Source: Chloroflexota bacterium (GTDB lineage: Bacteria > Chloroflexota > UBA5177 > JANWHV01). From it: a stretch of 6,349 nucleotides of DNA. Shown piece by piece: positions 5,497-6,349 of this stretch. Where the stretch lies: NCBI GenBank assembly GCA_028287725.1, contig JAQBPC010000656.1, positions 1 through 6,349 on the forward strand. The letters are read 5' to 3'. The first letter of the stretch is position 1. Each line of letters starts with the position of its first letter. The notes beneath the pieces were generated by a model, which searched no databases, was not told where the DNA came from, and worked only from the letters and a program-made list of their open reading frames with translations. Position numbers and translations under genes: made by a program.

Positions 5497-6349
5497 GGAA
5501 CTGTCCTAGGGAAGGAGTCCCGATTATTGCACCCTGGGCGCCACCAGTTGTTTCGTCTAGCTTTGTCGGACTTTGCAAGCTAGCACAAATACCGACAAGT
5601 AGGAAGAAGATCAGTCCGTCACCCCGCACCCAAATTGGCTCACTCAGAGCAAACACCAGGTACGACGTAATCGCGCTAAAACTTCCCTCTGCAATCCAAT
5701 GGTCTGGATCATCTTTTGTATTGTGGTCGGCCTGAACGCCAAGCCAGAGGATACTGTATACCATCCAGAGAAACACCAGGAGACCCAGCGGACCCAACTC
5801 GGCCCACATATAAAGGATCGCATTGTGTGGATCATTCGTGTTGAAGTTAATCGGATCGCCGTTGTAGGTATCGTAGCTAATGTAGCCGCCCACCCCCATT
5901 CCTAGAACAGGATGAGACGCAATGAGATTCAGCGCGTCGCGCCAGATCACTCCGCGAATCAAAATAGTATTGGCGGCTCCATTCTGAACCGACGGTGCGA
6001 AGTCGCCAGCTCTCGTCAGAGAAGGCGGCACAATTGTTGCGATTGCGAGAACTAGAAGTACCAGCGTACCGATGTATATCGCAATGAATTTGCCGCCTCT
6101 GCGGGCCATAAGAACACCCAGTGCAACCACGACGCCGAGCCATGCCCCGCGCGAGCCCGTAAGGAGAAGAGCTAATATCCCAACGCCAGCAAGTGCCAAC
6201 CAAATCCGTCGATGCTTAGGAGAGGTGGACAGAACTCGAGCGATGATCATAGGTACGCTAATCGCCAAAAAGGATCCTGCGCCGTTCTTATTAAGAAATA
6301 GGACCTGGACCGGACCGCTAACAGCTCCGTGCAAGAATCCGAAATAAAG
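5486..6349 (-). CDS. O-antigen ligase/polymerase (Wzy_C-type) membrane protein, C-terminal part
   Basis: The frame is open to the right window edge. The first candidate start inside the window, TTG at 6332-6334, is preceded by in-frame sense codons (L-Y-F-G-F), so the gene continues upstream and this is a partial CDS of 287 codons plus stop. Numbering from that TTG, family features appear in order: 'NKNGAGSFLAISVPMI' (15-30), a membrane segment running into 'LTGSRGAWLGVVVAL' (58-72), and another membrane segment (about 84-102). A large extracytoplasmic loop follows, with 'SHPVLGMGVGGY' (140-151) and 'NDPHNAILYMWAELGPLGLL' (167-186), then C-terminal membrane segments at about 183-200, 218-233 and 239-253. 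In Wzy/WaaL proteins this loop carries the functional arginines and histidine; R127, R132 and H170 are candidates. The protein either polymerises lipid-linked repeat units or ligates a finished glycan to an acceptor; the two cannot be told apart here. Its stop overlaps the glycosyltransferase start by 11 bases. Confidence 0.9.
   Translation of the reverse strand, partial: LYFGFLHGAVSGPVQVLFLNKNGAGSFLAISVPMIIARVLSTSPKHRRIWLALAGVGILALLLTGSRGAWLGVVVALGVLMARRGGKFIAIYIGTLVLLVLAIATIVPPSLTRAGDFAPSVQNGAANTILIRGVIWRDALNLIASHPVLGMGVGGYISYDTYNGDPINFNTNDPHNAILYMWAELGPLGLLVFLWMVYSILWLGVQADHNTKDDPDHWIAEGSFSAITSYLVFALSEPIWVRGDGLIFFLLVGICASLQSPTKLDETTGGAQGAIIGTPSLGQFRAH
5504..5507 (-). promoter_or_regulatory. 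Ribosome binding site supporting the GTG start of the glycosyltransferase
   Basis: Read on the - strand, AGGA is followed by seven bases (CAGTTCC) and then GTG. It lies inside the coding region of the upstream Wzy-type gene, consistent with translational coupling of the two genes. The site decides the GTG start over any later codon. Confidence 0.6.

Noticed and set aside
6332..6334. TTG as the true start of the Wzy-type protein
   Set aside because: The frame continues open to the window edge, and the protein lacks the N-terminal membrane segments expected for the family, so this is an internal codon.

Overview
The window is GC-rich bacterial DNA. It looks like the junction between an ABC peptide-import operon on the + strand and an exopolysaccharide or O-antigen biosynthesis module on the - strand. 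The two modules face each other across an intergenic stretch of about 436 bases with no convincing intact gene. The dense short operon spacing, the use of GTG as a start and the family mix would fit a Chloroflexota- or Actinomycetota-like genome. No taxonomic marker is present, so that placement is a weak guess.

+ strand, 1-3899: the C-terminal part of a family 5 substrate-binding protein (SBP), cut by the left window edge, is followed by two inner-membrane permeases of the DppB/OppB and DppC/OppC type. Next comes a protein with the serine beta-lactamase/DD-peptidase fold (SxxK, SDN and KTG motifs all present) but without a visible signal peptide. The SBP, permeases and hydrolase are probably one transcription unit: gaps are 96, 17 and 64 bases. 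A long stem-loop (1017-1070) sits in the SBP-permease gap, where such structures commonly keep SBP mRNA more abundant than permease mRNA. No ATPase gene is seen; it must lie upstream, or be shared with another transporter.

Middle, 3900-4335: two adjoining hairpins (3974-4007 and 4006-4035) lie downstream of the hydrolase. Beyond them is sequence that reads on the - strand as short, stop-interrupted, protein-like stretches, possibly a decayed gene.

- strand, 6349-4336: the C-terminal two thirds or so of a Wzy_C/O-antigen ligase-type membrane protein, cut by the right window edge, overlaps by 11 bases the start of a complete GT4-family (GT-B fold) glycosyltransferase that ends in a double TAG stop. 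Together they suggest a polysaccharide assembly cluster that continues beyond the right edge: the glycosyltransferase adds sugars on the cytoplasmic face, and the Wzy/WaaL-type protein polymerises or ligates the glycan outside the membrane.

I found no insertion sequence, CRISPR array, tRNA or rRNA. The observations most worth following are the hydrolase placed inside the peptide-import operon, with its atypical omega-loop region, and the structured RNA elements at 1017-1070 and 3974-4035.
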